DNA from: Sphingomonadales bacterium
Lineage (GTDB): Bacteria; Pseudomonadota; Alphaproteobacteria; Sphingomonadales; Kordiimonadaceae
Direction: 5' to 3'
NCBI GenBank assembly: GCA_011088215.1
Contig: JAALKD010000025.1
Span: 1 to 44,170, forward strand
Length of the DNA: 44,170 nucleotides
The notes under the pieces are model-generated. The model was not told the DNA's origin, did no database searches, and saw only the letters and a program-made list of their open reading frames with translations. Positions 24,507 through 33,830 of the stretch are shown here, one piece after another (position 1 is the first letter of the stretch; every line of letters starts with the position of its first letter). A program made the translations under genes and the position numbers.

Positions 24507-26643
24507 CTAGTCGACAACCTTCAAATAAAACATCAGCGCTGTTTCTGGCTGCATCAGCGGCAATTGCATCCCGACTTTCATCAGGGGGTCACCACAATAT
24601 TCGCCGCCTATACCCGCGGCGGTATTTTTGACTCGCGCCTCTGCAGAAGGGGGCCAAACCACATCGAGACGGTAATTTTTACTTGGCTCCAGCGCCGGAA
24701 ATTTCAAAACTTCCGGTACCGTGTCGGTCCGGGTCGCGGTCTGGGTGTATGAAACCAGCGCTTCACCCCGGCAATCGGAGACAATCGCAAAGGCTGATAC
24801 GCAGCTGGGCGTCTGCAAGCGAACCAGATCGCCGCTATGGATCAACCTCCGGCAGCGCTTGTGAAGGGCAACTGCGGCCTTAATAGTGACCGCCTCACCC
24901 TCAGTTAATTCGTGCAAGTCAAATTCCATGCCCATGTGGCCAAACATGGCTGTGGCTGCTCGCAACTCGGCGGACAAAGTGCGCCCGGTTATATGGCACA
25001 CCCGCGGTCCGATGTGGGCTCCCATAACCTCCGCTGGAAAAAAGATTGAGCACCCACGCTGGATCGCCAGTCGGTCAAGCGCATCATTGCTATCTGAAGT
25101 CCAGATGCGGTCAGTATATTCCAGAATACCGTAGTCAGCGCGCCCACCGCCGGAAGCACAACTTTCAATCTCAATTCCCGGGTGCTTCGCCCTCACCTTA
25201 GCCAGCAGCTCATACAGCGCCGTTACCTGAGCATGAGCGACCGGGCGACCGCTCTGATTGCTTCGGCCGGGATGGTGAATATCCCGGTTCATATCCCACT
25301 TCAGATAGGAAATGTCATGGTCTGACAGCAAAGCATCCAACCGTTCGAACAGATAGTCGTTGACTTGCTGTCGACTTAAGTCAAGCGCCAGTTGATGGCG
25401 AAATGGGATTTGTTCTGATGTGCCGGAAGACAGCACCCAGTTCGGATGCTGCCTGAACAGGTCACTATCGGGGTTAACCATTTCAGGGTTCAACCCAAAG
25501 GCCAAATTCCATCCCCAACGATGCCACATGCTCAATAAGAGATGTCAGCCCATTTGGATATACATCCGCGTCCACAAACCAATCGCCCAAACCAGCCGCG
25601 TCGTCTCTGCGCCCCTTGAACCAGCCATCGTCCAACACAAAGCGCTCAACTCCCAAGTCAGCAGCTTTATTTGCCAGAATCTTCAGTTTGTCAGGGTTAT
25701 GGTCGAAATAGACCGCTTCCCAGGTATTATAATGCACTGGACGCGGCTTGGCACGGGCAACGTCAGTTTGCAAATGGCTGCGCACATAGCGATGGAACTT
25801 CCGTGACAGTCCAGAAAAACCATCTGCTGAATGCGTACAATATAAGGCAGGTGTTTCATATTCCTCGCCTTCCGCAAGCATCATTTCGCCGGGTAGCAAG
25901 CACTCGCCCATTTGAACGAAGGCGCGTCCGTCGGGCAGTTTTTCTGCCACGGTTCGATGATTACCGCTCCAACCCAAATGAAAACCATAAACTTCGCCCG
26001 ACGTTTCGCCCGTGCCACTTGGATGCGCCAACAAGCCCGGAAAATTATCATGCGAGGTACGACCCCGTCGGTTTTCTCGCACGTAGGCACCAGTGAACAG
26101 GTCGATGGTCTGCTGCTGAAACTCGCCTGCCCAGCATCCGGTGAAGCCGGTCAGTTGATCAACGCCGGTGGTAAGCGGCACAGTCATAGCCGCGCACCAG
26201 GCCAGTGTCAGAGTCTCCGTGCCATGGTTAGCGACTGTGGTTCGCAGTGCGAGAACATCAGACTTCGGGTCAATGGAAACTACGCAGGAAAGACCCATCT
26301 TGTGCACCGGATCAATAACCTTAATTGTAACGCTACTGGCACTGCGTTCCACTGCCTCTACATGCGCCGGGTTAAAGTCCCACCCAAATGAGCCTTTGGT
26401 CAGGCTTATGCCCGGCGAACCCAAAAATCCGCCGCCCTGTGTCGGGCAAAGCGTCAACGGAATTTCAAATGACGGCGACGAGGGACCGGTTGGCCTCTGC
26501 GACAATGCTTTAATTGCCGCACGCGATGGGCTCACCAGCTTAGCGCCCCAATAGGCGATAGAAATACCCTGCTCGGTCAGCTCAAGAATAAAACTGGTGC
26601 TCTCGCCTTCGAGCACAAACCAATTTTCACCGTCCGCGCTCAT
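24507..26643 (-). pseudogene. GH36 alpha-galactosidase, interrupted by one frameshift
   Basis: Hydrolyses terminal alpha-galactosides. After repair it would be about 711 residues, the usual length for GH36 of the Aga/MelA-like bacterial type. The N-terminal beta-sandwich and the start of the (beta/alpha)8 barrel read to FGLWVEP and then meet TGA at 25485-25483. Removing one base from the CCCT at 25485-25488 gives FGLWVEPEMVNPDSDLF and runs on normally. The catalytic nucleophile Asp is in YLKWDMNRD and the acid/base Asp in RIWTSDSNDALDR, both in the downstream part. There is no signal peptide, so it is probably cytoplasmic. The ATG at 26643 is preceded by AAAGGAA. It is divergent from the GH42 gene and convergent with the GntR gene. 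Confidence 0.9.
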
Positions 26644-26789
26644 CGTTTGTATTTCATTCCTTTGCGTAGTGCGTCCAATGGCCAAAACCCAAAAACTTTT
26701 TGTGGTCTTTCGTGCCTAAATTTGAATAGATAATCTGACCGGTCCTATTGACCGACGCAAGCGATGATACTAGCGTGCGCTAAAGGTGC

Positions 26790-26804
26790 AATGATCATAT
26801 AAAT
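26790..26804 (-). promoter_or_regulatory. AT-rich element upstream of the GH42 gene, shared with the aldolase promoter
   Basis: On the minus strand this reads ATTTATATGATCATT. The same string apart from one base (ATTTATATGATAATT) occurs at 31920-31934 upstream of the aldolase gene. It is 45-60 bp before the GH42 start, in the 205-bp divergent region 26644-26848 between the two glycosidases, so it may be an operator for one of the module regulators. Confidence 0.35.
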
Positions 26805-26848
26805 AATATTTATAGTGCCGGGGACGTGTCCCTCACCGGGGAGAGAAA

Positions 26849-28834
26849 ATGATAGGGGTCTGTTATTATCCGGAACACTGGTCGGAAGATCTGTGGCATT
26901 CGGATGCAGCTGCCATGAAGGCGTTGGGCCTGACATACGTCCGCATCGGCGAGTTCGCCTGGTCGCGGATTGAACCTGCGCGCGAGCAATTTTCTTTTGA
27001 CTGGCTGGACCGCGCGGTCGGTATTCTCGCTGGCGCGGGCCTGAAAATTATTTTCGGTACGCCAACCGCCACACCGCCTAAATGGCTGATTGATGAACAT
27101 CCCGACATCCTGCCAGTTGATCCTTTCACCGGCCAAGTGCGAGGGTTTGGATCGCGGCGGCATTATGATTTTTCTAGTAAAACATACCAAACAGAAGCAC
27201 TTAGAATTACCGACGTGATCACCAAACGCTACGGCAGCCACAAGGCAATTGTCGGCTGGCAAACCGACAATGAGCTGTGTTGCCACGATACCGCGCTAAG
27301 CGGGTCCTTAGGCGCCCGAGAAGGGTTCCGGCATTGGTGCCGTGCACGGTAAGGGCACATCAACGCGCTCAACACTGCTTGGGGCAATGTTTTTTGGTCG
27401 ATGGAGTATGGCTCTTTCGACGACATTGAACTGCCTATCGGCACTGTTACCGAGACCAACCCGGCCCACGGGCTGGCCTACCGCCGATACTCTTCAGACA
27501 AAGTTATTGAATTTCACTCCCGCATGATCGCGGTTATTCGAACAAATGCTCCGGGCAAATGGATCACCCACAACTTCATTCCAAAAGAAGACCTGGGGGT
27601 TGACCCATACGCATTGGGCGCAGAGCTGGACATCGCATCTTACGACAATTACCCGCTCGGTCGGGCGGACATGGCCTTTTCGGATGCACCGCCTGAGGTT
27701 GCCAGCCGCTATATGCGAACCGGCCATCCCGATTTCGCCAGTTTTTACCACGACACCAGCCGCAGTTTTTCCGGCGGCGATTATTGGGTAATGGAACAGC
27801 AACCGGGTCCAGTGAACTGGGCACCGCATAACCCGCGCCCTGCACCCGGCATGGTGCGCTTGTGGTCTTGGGAAGCCTTCGCCCACGGTGCTTCGTGCGT
27901 CAGCTATTTTCGTTGGCGTCAGGTGCCCTTCGCGCAAGAACAAATGCATGCGGGACTGCGCCGCCCTGATAATACAAACGCTAGCGCATGGCCGGAAATT
28001 GAAGAGTTGAAGGCCGAACTGGATAGCCTGGGCATCAATGGTTTTACCAAAACCCGGTCATCGGTCGCGGTCATCACCGATGTGCAAGCCTTGTGGATAA
28101 CCAATATCCAGCAACAAGGCGCTGGTTATAATTTTACCAAACTTGAGTTTACCTACTATTCAACGTTGCGGCGCTTGGGCATCGATGTGGACTTTATCTC
28201 AAAAGATAGTGTCTTCGACGGATATGCACTGGTGATAGCGCCCTGCTTGCCAATCATTGATGACGAGTTTGTCACCAAATGCGCCCGGTCCGACGCGCAT
28301 ATCATTTTCGGACCGCGCAGTGGATCAAAAACCAACGAATTCAGCATCCCCGCAAAGCTCGGCCCTGGCAGCTTACAAAGCCTGCTACCGATTAAAATTC
28401 TATCGGTCGAAACCCTGCGACCTGCTTGCCCCGTGCCTTTGCATTGGAACGAGGGCATATATGAAGCCACGTGCTGGTGCGAAGAAATAGAGGCTGGTGA
28501 GGGCGTCGATACAATCGCAGCATACGATGATGGATCACCAGCCATTGTATGCAACGGTCAAGTCACATACGTCGGCACTGTCACCGACGAAGCCTTTTTA
28601 AAACAATTCTTCCAAGACACATGCGAGACCGTGGGCATCCCGACCCACGAGCTACCAGACGATATGCGGCTATGCCAGCGCGGCGAGTTGAACTTCGCGT
28701 TTAACTACAGCAAAAATGCCCAAATGGCACCGGCACCGCAAAGCGCTGAATTTCTTATCGGTCGACGTATGGTGGGCGGGCATGACTTATCGGTGTGGCG
28801 ATGCCCTGAAACAGCCCTTTCAAACAACCCCTAG
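26849..28834 (+). pseudogene. GH42 beta-galactosidase with an in-frame stop codon
   Basis: Retaining beta-galactosidase. Without the stop the protein is 661 residues, normal for GH42. It starts MIGVCYYPEHWSEDLW after GGGAGAGAAA. The TIM barrel carries the acid/base Glu in VGWQTDNELCCHD (about residue 142) and the nucleophile Glu in WVMEQQPGPVNWAPHNPRPA; the trimerisation domain follows. At codon 168 (27350-27352) the frame has TAA where the family normally has Tyr (..RARYG.I..LN.AWG..FW). The frame is unchanged on both sides, so this is a single nonsense substitution. There is no signal peptide, so oligosaccharides must be imported first. It is followed after 15 bp by the symporter gene. Confidence 0.92.
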
Positions 28835-28849
28835 TCCTGGAGAGTACAC

Positions 28850-30301
28850 ATGGAACTGCAAACAATACAGGTGGTTGTTTTTATAGCCTTTACAGCTGTG
28901 ATCGCGCTGGCGACCTACCTCAAATGCCGCGGCACCCGCGTGGAAGCCAATTCCAACAAGGAGTATTTCCTCGCTGGTGGCGGCCTTTCGTGGGTTTTTG
29001 TCGCGGGCTCAATAACCCTGACCAACCTGAGCACCGATCAGCTCGTTGGCATGAACGGCAACCAAATGGCGCTGCTGGCATGGTGGGAGTTTGCCGCCGT
29101 CGCCGGACTGATCATTCTGGCGAAAGTTTTCCTGCCGGTTTACTACCGCAACAACTGCACCACCACCACCGAACTGCTGGAGAAACGTTACAACGACCAC
29201 CATATTCGGGCCACGGTTTCCATCATGTTCCTGTTGGGTAATATCTTCATTTTCCTACCCGCCATGCTCTACGGTGGGTCGCTGTTTATGCAGTCCATGT
29301 TCGGCGTCGATATATCGATTATGGTGTTGGCAACCATGTTCGCTGTGATCGGTGCATGCTATGCAGTTTTCGGCGGCTTGCGCGCCGTTGCGGTCTCAGA
29401 CACATACAGCGGCATTGTGCTATTGGGCATGGGTGTGCTGGTTGTAATCCTTGCGCTTAAGGCAATCAATTTTGATTTCAGTGGTATCCCCACGGAACGG
29501 CTAACGCTTATCGGCAACAATACAAGCCCCATCCCATGGCACACACTGCTGACCGGTATGTTGTTCATCCAGATATTTTACTGGAGCACCAACCAAACCA
29601 TCACTCAGCGGGCGATGGCCTCACCTACCCTCAAGGAAGCACAGAAGGGCGTGTTTGCAGCTGCGGGCATACGGCTGTTGATTGTGCCACCGATGATCGT
29701 TTTACCCGGCATCGTATCCTACAAATTATACGGCGACATCGGGGATGCCGCTTACGGCCGCATTGTCGGTGACGTATTGCCCGTATGGTTGTCCGGCGCC
29801 TTTGCCGCCGCCATCGCTGCAGCGGTGCTGACCAGCTTCAACAGCGTACTGAATTCCTCAACCGCGCTCTATGTAATGGACATCCACGAAAAATATTTCA
29901 ACGCTGAGCCAAGGGTAAAAATACTCAGTGGTTGGGTAACCGCGGTTTTCGTTATCATCGCGCTGGCGCTGGTGCCGCTATACCAGCAAGCTGAAAGCAT
30001 TATCAACACCGTCCAGGAATTATACGGCCTACTTAGCATGCCGATCCTGTCCACTTTCCTAGTGGGCTTATTGTTCAAAAACGTTGAAGCAAAAGCGATG
30101 ATTATTGCCATGGTTTCGGGGGTTGTGTTGTACGGTGTGCTAACCGGCGCCATTCCCGGGGTATTTGACGAAGCCCCCTTCCATTACATCCATGCCATGG
30201 CGGTTACGCTTGCCTTCTCAATCATTGCTGCCTTGGCGGTAAATAGTTGGGCATTCGGCAAAAAGGCTGCCTTCACCGGGCTAACCCCTCGGGTTGCCTA
30301 G
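28850..30301 (+). CDS. SGLT-type sodium:solute symporter, probable galactose/galactoside importer
   Basis: A 483-residue integral membrane protein of the SSS family with about 13-14 TM segments. It begins VVVFIAFTAVIALATYLKCR, then the SSS loop NKEYFLAGGGLSWVFVAGSI and LTNLSTDQLVGMNGNQM (the S/T-N-..-Q.VG.NG form of the sugar-transporting SGLT branch, as in Vibrio vSGLT and YidK-like proteins). LTSFNSVLNSSTALYVMDIH is the TM8 sodium-site region. It starts after GGAGAG, 15 bp downstream of the GH42 gene. Context suggests uptake of galactose or a galactoside by sodium symport. The other symporter in the window (2585) is a different subfamily. Confidence 0.92.
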   Translation: MELQTIQVVVFIAFTAVIALATYLKCRGTRVEANSNKEYFLAGGGLSWVFVAGSITLTNLSTDQLVGMNGNQMALLAWWEFAAVAGLIILAKVFLPVYYRNNCTTTTELLEKRYNDHHIRATVSIMFLLGNIFIFLPAMLYGGSLFMQSMFGVDISIMVLATMFAVIGACYAVFGGLRAVAVSDTYSGIVLLGMGVLVVILALKAINFDFSGIPTERLTLIGNNTSPIPWHTLLTGMLFIQIFYWSTNQTITQRAMASPTLKEAQKGVFAAAGIRLLIVPPMIVLPGIVSYKLYGDIGDAAYGRIVGDVLPVWLSGAFAAAIAAAVLTSFNSVLNSSTALYVMDIHEKYFNAEPRVKILSGWVTAVFVIIALALVPLYQQAESIINTVQELYGLLSMPILSTFLVGLLFKNVEAKAMIIAMVSGVVLYGVLTGAIPGVFDEAPFHYIHAMAVTLAFSIIAALAVNSWAFGKKAAFTGLTPRVA

Positions 30302-30316
30302 CTGACATTACAAGGG

Positions 30317-31831
30317 TCAGGCGGCTTCGGCTGCCAGCCAATCAGCAACGCGCTGGCGCTGCGCCTCTGTCATATGCAAGCCAAGTTTTGAGCGCCGCCA
30401 GAGGATATCGTCAGCTGATTGCGCCCATTCGGTACGCTGAAGGAACTCTATCTCGCGGGCGTAAAGCCCAACACCAAAGTGCTCGCCCATGTCTTTAAGC
30501 GACGCTGTACCTTCTAACAGGGCATGCACCCTGGTTCCATATGATGTTGCCAATCGCTGGCAAAGACCAGGCGGTAGCCATGGTACTTTTTTCGCCAATT
30601 CAGCCGTGAAATCTTCAAGTGCTTTTGCAGGGTCTGCGCAACCAGGTAAATCTCCGCCGGGCAGCGATGCATCTGATGTCCAGGGGCCTCTTTTATAGTC
30701 TGCGTAAGGCTCTAGCTTTTCCAGAACTTCCTCTGCCAGCCGCCGGTAAGTAGTCACCTTGCCGCCATATATATTCAGCAAAGGCGGCAAGCCTTCAGGT
30801 GCCATCAACTCAAGGACATAGTCGCGCGTTGCTTTCGATGCGTTTTTGGCCCCATCGTCATACAGGGGCCGCACACCCGAATAGCTCCAGACCACATCGT
30901 TCGGCTTCAATGGTGTCTTGAAATACTCAGATACTGCTTCGCACAGGTATTTGATTTCATCGTCGTCTGCGGCAGCGGTGCGTGGGTCCGTGTCAAAAGG
31001 GGTGTCCGTTGTACCAACCAGCGTGTAATCACCCTGATACGGTATCGCGAATATAACTCGCCCGTCAGCGTTTTGGAACGTATACGCCCGCGAATGGCCA
31101 TATAATTTTGGCACAACAATATGGATGCCTTTTACCAGCCGAACCGAGCCTTTGTTTTTCAGTTTCAGCTTGCAGGCGCTGATGACTTTATCGATCCACG
31201 GCCCGGCGGCATTGACCAACATGCCTGCCGTCACATCGACGACCTCGCCGTCGTTGGTTTGCACGCGAATGTGCCATCGACCGCCCCTGCGCTCTGCGCC
31301 GACAAAACTGTACCGAGTGTGAATTTCAGCGCCCAATTCAGCCGCACCGATAGCGTTAAACACAACCAACCGCGCGTCATCAACCCAGCAATCGGAATAT
31401 TCAAAACCAAGCTTGAAACCATCCGCCAACGGCACGCCCAGCGCATCTTTCCGAAGATTAATCCGTTTGGTTGGCGGCAGCAGTTTCCGCCCACCGATAT
31501 GATCGTAAAGAAACAGCCCCAATCGCAGAATAAATGCCGGGCGCAAGCCCTTATGGTGCGGCAATACAAACCTGAGCGGCGTGATGATATGCGGCGCAAT
31601 CCTCCACAGGGTCTCGCGTTCCATCAGCGAATGACGCACCAGACCAAATTCGTAATGTTCCAGATAGCGCAATCCGCCGTGAATCAGCTTGGAACTGGCC
31701 GAAGACGTCGCACCAGCCAAATCAGCTTGTTCCACCAGTGTAACACTCAGGCCGCGACCTGCAGCGTCGCGTGCGATACCAACGCCGTTTATGCCGCCAC
31801 CGACAATAAAAATATCAGAATGCGTTTGCAT
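30317..31831 (-). CDS. glpD: Glycerol-3-phosphate dehydrogenase (FAD, membrane-associated)
   Basis: Oxidises sn-glycerol-3-phosphate to dihydroxyacetone phosphate and passes electrons to the quinone pool. The 504-residue protein has the FAD-binding DIFIVGGGINGVGIARDAAG at the N-terminus, SSASSKLIHGGLRYLEHYEF (GlpD signature), AGPWIDKV, RVIFAIPYQGDYTLVGTTDT and the VTTYRRLAE region near residue 366. The ATG at 31831 is favoured over the TTG at 31843. It sits inside the galactose module on the strand opposite the symporter and aldolase genes. No glycerol kinase or glycerol facilitator is in the window, so its presence here may reflect substrates that release glycerol as well as galactose. Confidence 0.95.
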   Translation of the reverse strand: MQTHSDIFIVGGGINGVGIARDAAGRGLSVTLVEQADLAGATSSASSKLIHGGLRYLEHYEFGLVRHSLMERETLWRIAPHIITPLRFVLPHHKGLRPAFILRLGLFLYDHIGGRKLLPPTKRINLRKDALGVPLADGFKLGFEYSDCWVDDARLVVFNAIGAAELGAEIHTRYSFVGAERRGGRWHIRVQTNDGEVVDVTAGMLVNAAGPWIDKVISACKLKLKNKGSVRLVKGIHIVVPKLYGHSRAYTFQNADGRVIFAIPYQGDYTLVGTTDTPFDTDPRTAAADDDEIKYLCEAVSEYFKTPLKPNDVVWSYSGVRPLYDDGAKNASKATRDYVLELMAPEGLPPLLNIYGGKVTTYRRLAEEVLEKLEPYADYKRGPWTSDASLPGGDLPGCADPAKALEDFTAELAKKVPWLPPGLCQRLATSYGTRVHALLEGTASLKDMGEHFGVGLYAREIEFLQRTEWAQSADDILWRRSKLGLHMTEAQRQRVADWLAAEAA

Positions 31832-31913
31832 GCTTTTTGCCAAGACCTGTTGTTCACCCTATCATCGCAAATATGGGCGACTATAGGCATCTATTTCGTT
31901 ATTTTATGACGTT

Positions 31914-31940
31914 TTCATCATTTATATGATAATTGATGAA
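31914..31940. promoter_or_regulatory. Nested inverted repeats upstream of the aldolase gene
   Basis: TTCATCA (31914-31920) and TGATGAA (31934-31940) are inverted repeats; inside them ATCAT-TTAT-ATGAT (31917-31930) is another. They lie in the 154-bp divergent region between glpD and the aldolase gene, 46 bp before the latter. This is a candidate operator for the GntR or LysR regulator of the module. Confidence 0.45.
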
Positions 31941-31985
31941 GCACGCAACGTAAAACGCCTTCAATAACATTCTGCGAGGACCACT

Positions 31986-32614
31986 ATGCAGGACATTCAA
32001 GCCAAAGTTGGACGCATTGTCGCCATTCTTCGTAGTGTGCAACCGGATGACGTGGTGGCGATTGGTCAAGTTCTGGTTGACGCAGGCATACGCTCAATTG
32101 AAGTGCCACTTAACTCGCCAGATGCTTGTTCGTCCATTGCGCTGTTGGCGCAGGCTTTCGGTACTAGTACGCTTATCGGTGCAGGCACAGTGCTTGAACC
32201 AAGCCAGGTTGACGACGTCAAGGCCGCGGGCGGCCAGTTGATCGTGTCGCCTAACACTAATGAGGCCGTTGTCCGCCGCACCAAAGAGCTTGGGCTCGTC
32301 TCCATGCCAGGTTTCGCCACCGCCAGCGAAGCTTTCACCGCATTGGGCGCGGGCGCAGATGCGCTGAAAATGTTCCCGGCCAGCGTAGGCGGCGCAGCCA
32401 CACTAGGGGCTCTCAAATCAGTGCTTCCAGCTGAAACTTCGGTTTATGCAGTGGGCGGTGTAGGCCCGGCCAATATGGCGGAATTTGTGCACGCGGCGTT
32501 GATGGTTTTGGGCTAGGCACAAATCTGTACAAGCCTGGCGACAGCGCCGACCGCGTCGCCGAAAAGGCTCGCGAAGCTGTCACTGCGTGCATTAAGGCAT
32601 TTGTCCGCAGTTAG
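31986..32614 (+). pseudogene. dgoA: 2-dehydro-3-deoxy-6-phosphogalactonate aldolase, frameshifted near the 3' end
   Basis: Class I aldolase splitting KDPGal into pyruvate and glyceraldehyde-3-phosphate, the last De Ley-Doudoroff step. The ATG follows GCGAGGACC. Marks are IRSIEVPLNSPDACSSI with the catalytic Glu (the VPLNSP form is typical of DgoA rather than Eda), LIGAGTVLEPSQV, and the Schiff-base Lys in ADALKMFPAS. The frame ends early with TAG at 32514-32516. From 32501 another frame reads DGFGLGTNLYKPGDSADRVA and on to TAG at 32612-32614, the expected C-terminus with the phosphate-binding GLGTNLYKPG. A single base is missing near 32493-32500. The truncated product would lack the last phosphate loop and helix. 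Confidence 0.92.
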
Positions 32615-32747
32615 AAAAACTACTTGTGCCTCGCCGTGCAACTTAGCTCCTATCTCCAGCTAAACACTACATCGCTGCCTGAGCATGGCTTCTGTCATCG
32701 CCTACACTAAAGGGTGATTTGACTGACCAATTCAAATATTTATCCTC

Positions 32748-33830
32748 ATGAAACCGCTGTTTGTAACGGAGGGGGTTTTGGGGAACTTGATATTCACTTT
32801 GCGAGAATGGAAACGCGTTCGATCCTCTCTAATGGTCGCATGCTTATGCCAGTTTATCAGCGCCTGTGGCGGCGGTGGCGGTAGCCCACCCGTTCAGACA
32901 CAGCCACCAATATTTACGCCGACCGTACACCCACAGCAGATACATGCTGATTTTTTCGCCCAATCCGGCCTTCAGCAAACCGGGTTAGCTTTTTTAATTG
33001 GCGTAAACGGAGCCCGGCAAGTCACGAATGCACGCCTTGTTCAAGATGCAGGTCTGGCAGACCGGAACTACCTCAGCTTTGACGGTGATACTTTTGAACT
33101 AACATCCAATGTCAATATCGACGGACTTCAGCTATTCTCCGATTCTTCCGACCCTCTTGACGTTTTTCAAACCTTTGACCCAATTTTTACCAATTGGGAA
33201 AACAACCAAGGCCGTGTGCTTTTCAACAAAATCCTGATTCTTAAGCCAGGCAATGATGACACTGATCTGTCCTATACCTCCCTCGCTTATTGGGTGGATG
33301 GCCTTGCTCCCACATTAACCGTGGGGGCAATTATTGTTGGTGCACCGGTCACCGCAGAACAGATCACCAACGTTGGATCAGCTACCTTTGATGGATTAAT
33401 GAGAGGCTTCATGACTGGGGATAATCAGGTTTGGGAGCTTCAGGCCGACTTTAATGCCTCTGTAGATTTCAGCACAGGAGCCCTGTCCGGCGGTTTTAGC
33501 GATGGCACAAAAATCGACATGATTCGTGACGATTTATCGCTTTTCGATTCCCACGTAACAGATCTGGAATTCCCCGACCGAATTTTGATGCCTGAGAATT
33601 TCACGGATACCTTTGACTGGAATTTGACCGGCTCCATTACCTCCGGCCAAAACTTATTCGATGGCACATTAAGTGGCGTCGACGACGGCACCGGCTGGGC
33701 TGGCCAATTTACCGGCTCCTTCTTTGGTAGTGGACGGGTTGGAATACCAGAGGAGCTTGGTGGACTTTGGAGCGCGACCAACGCTCTTGGTCATGTGGCG
33801 GGCGGAGCCTTTGTCGGCAAAAATGAATGA
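32748..33830 (+). CDS. Surface lipoprotein with TbpB-like C-terminal beta-barrel, putative Slam substrate
   Basis: Up to 360 residues. The N-terminus has a basic stretch REWKRVR, a hydrophobic stretch and the lipobox ISAC (Cys40 with the ATG start), followed by GGGGG, so it is a secreted lipoprotein. A strong ribosome binding site (GGAGGGGG at 32767) precedes TTG codons at 32778 and 32787, which would give a more usual signal-peptide length than the ATG at 32748. The C-terminus GWAGQFTGSFFGSG followed by ELGGLWSATNALGHVAGGAF and VGK is the hallmark of the 8-stranded barrel of TbpB/HpuA/fHbp-type surface lipoproteins. The following Slam gene overlaps it by 8 bp, which fits a translocon-substrate pair. 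The ligand is unknown. Confidence 0.8.
   Translation: MKPLFVTEGVLGNLIFTLREWKRVRSSLMVACLCQFISACGGGGGSPPVQTQPPIFTPTVHPQQIHADFFAQSGLQQTGLAFLIGVNGARQVTNARLVQDAGLADRNYLSFDGDTFELTSNVNIDGLQLFSDSSDPLDVFQTFDPIFTNWENNQGRVLFNKILILKPGNDDTDLSYTSLAYWVDGLAPTLTVGAIIVGAPVTAEQITNVGSATFDGLMRGFMTGDNQVWELQADFNASVDFSTGALSGGFSDGTKIDMIRDDLSLFDSHVTDLEFPDRILMPENFTDTFDWNLTGSITSGQNLFDGTLSGVDDGTGWAGQFTGSFFGSGRVGIPEELGGLWSATNALGHVAGGAFVGKNE

Noticed and set aside
25481..25492. Programmed ribosomal frameshifting in the GH36 gene
   Set aside because: No typical slippery heptamer or following structure is evident; GH36 genes are not known to use it, and neighbouring genes also carry lesions.
31121..31909. 262-codon open frame on the plus strand opposite glpD
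   Set aside because: Antisense to a full-length GlpD with all motifs; low-quality composition and no ribosome binding site.
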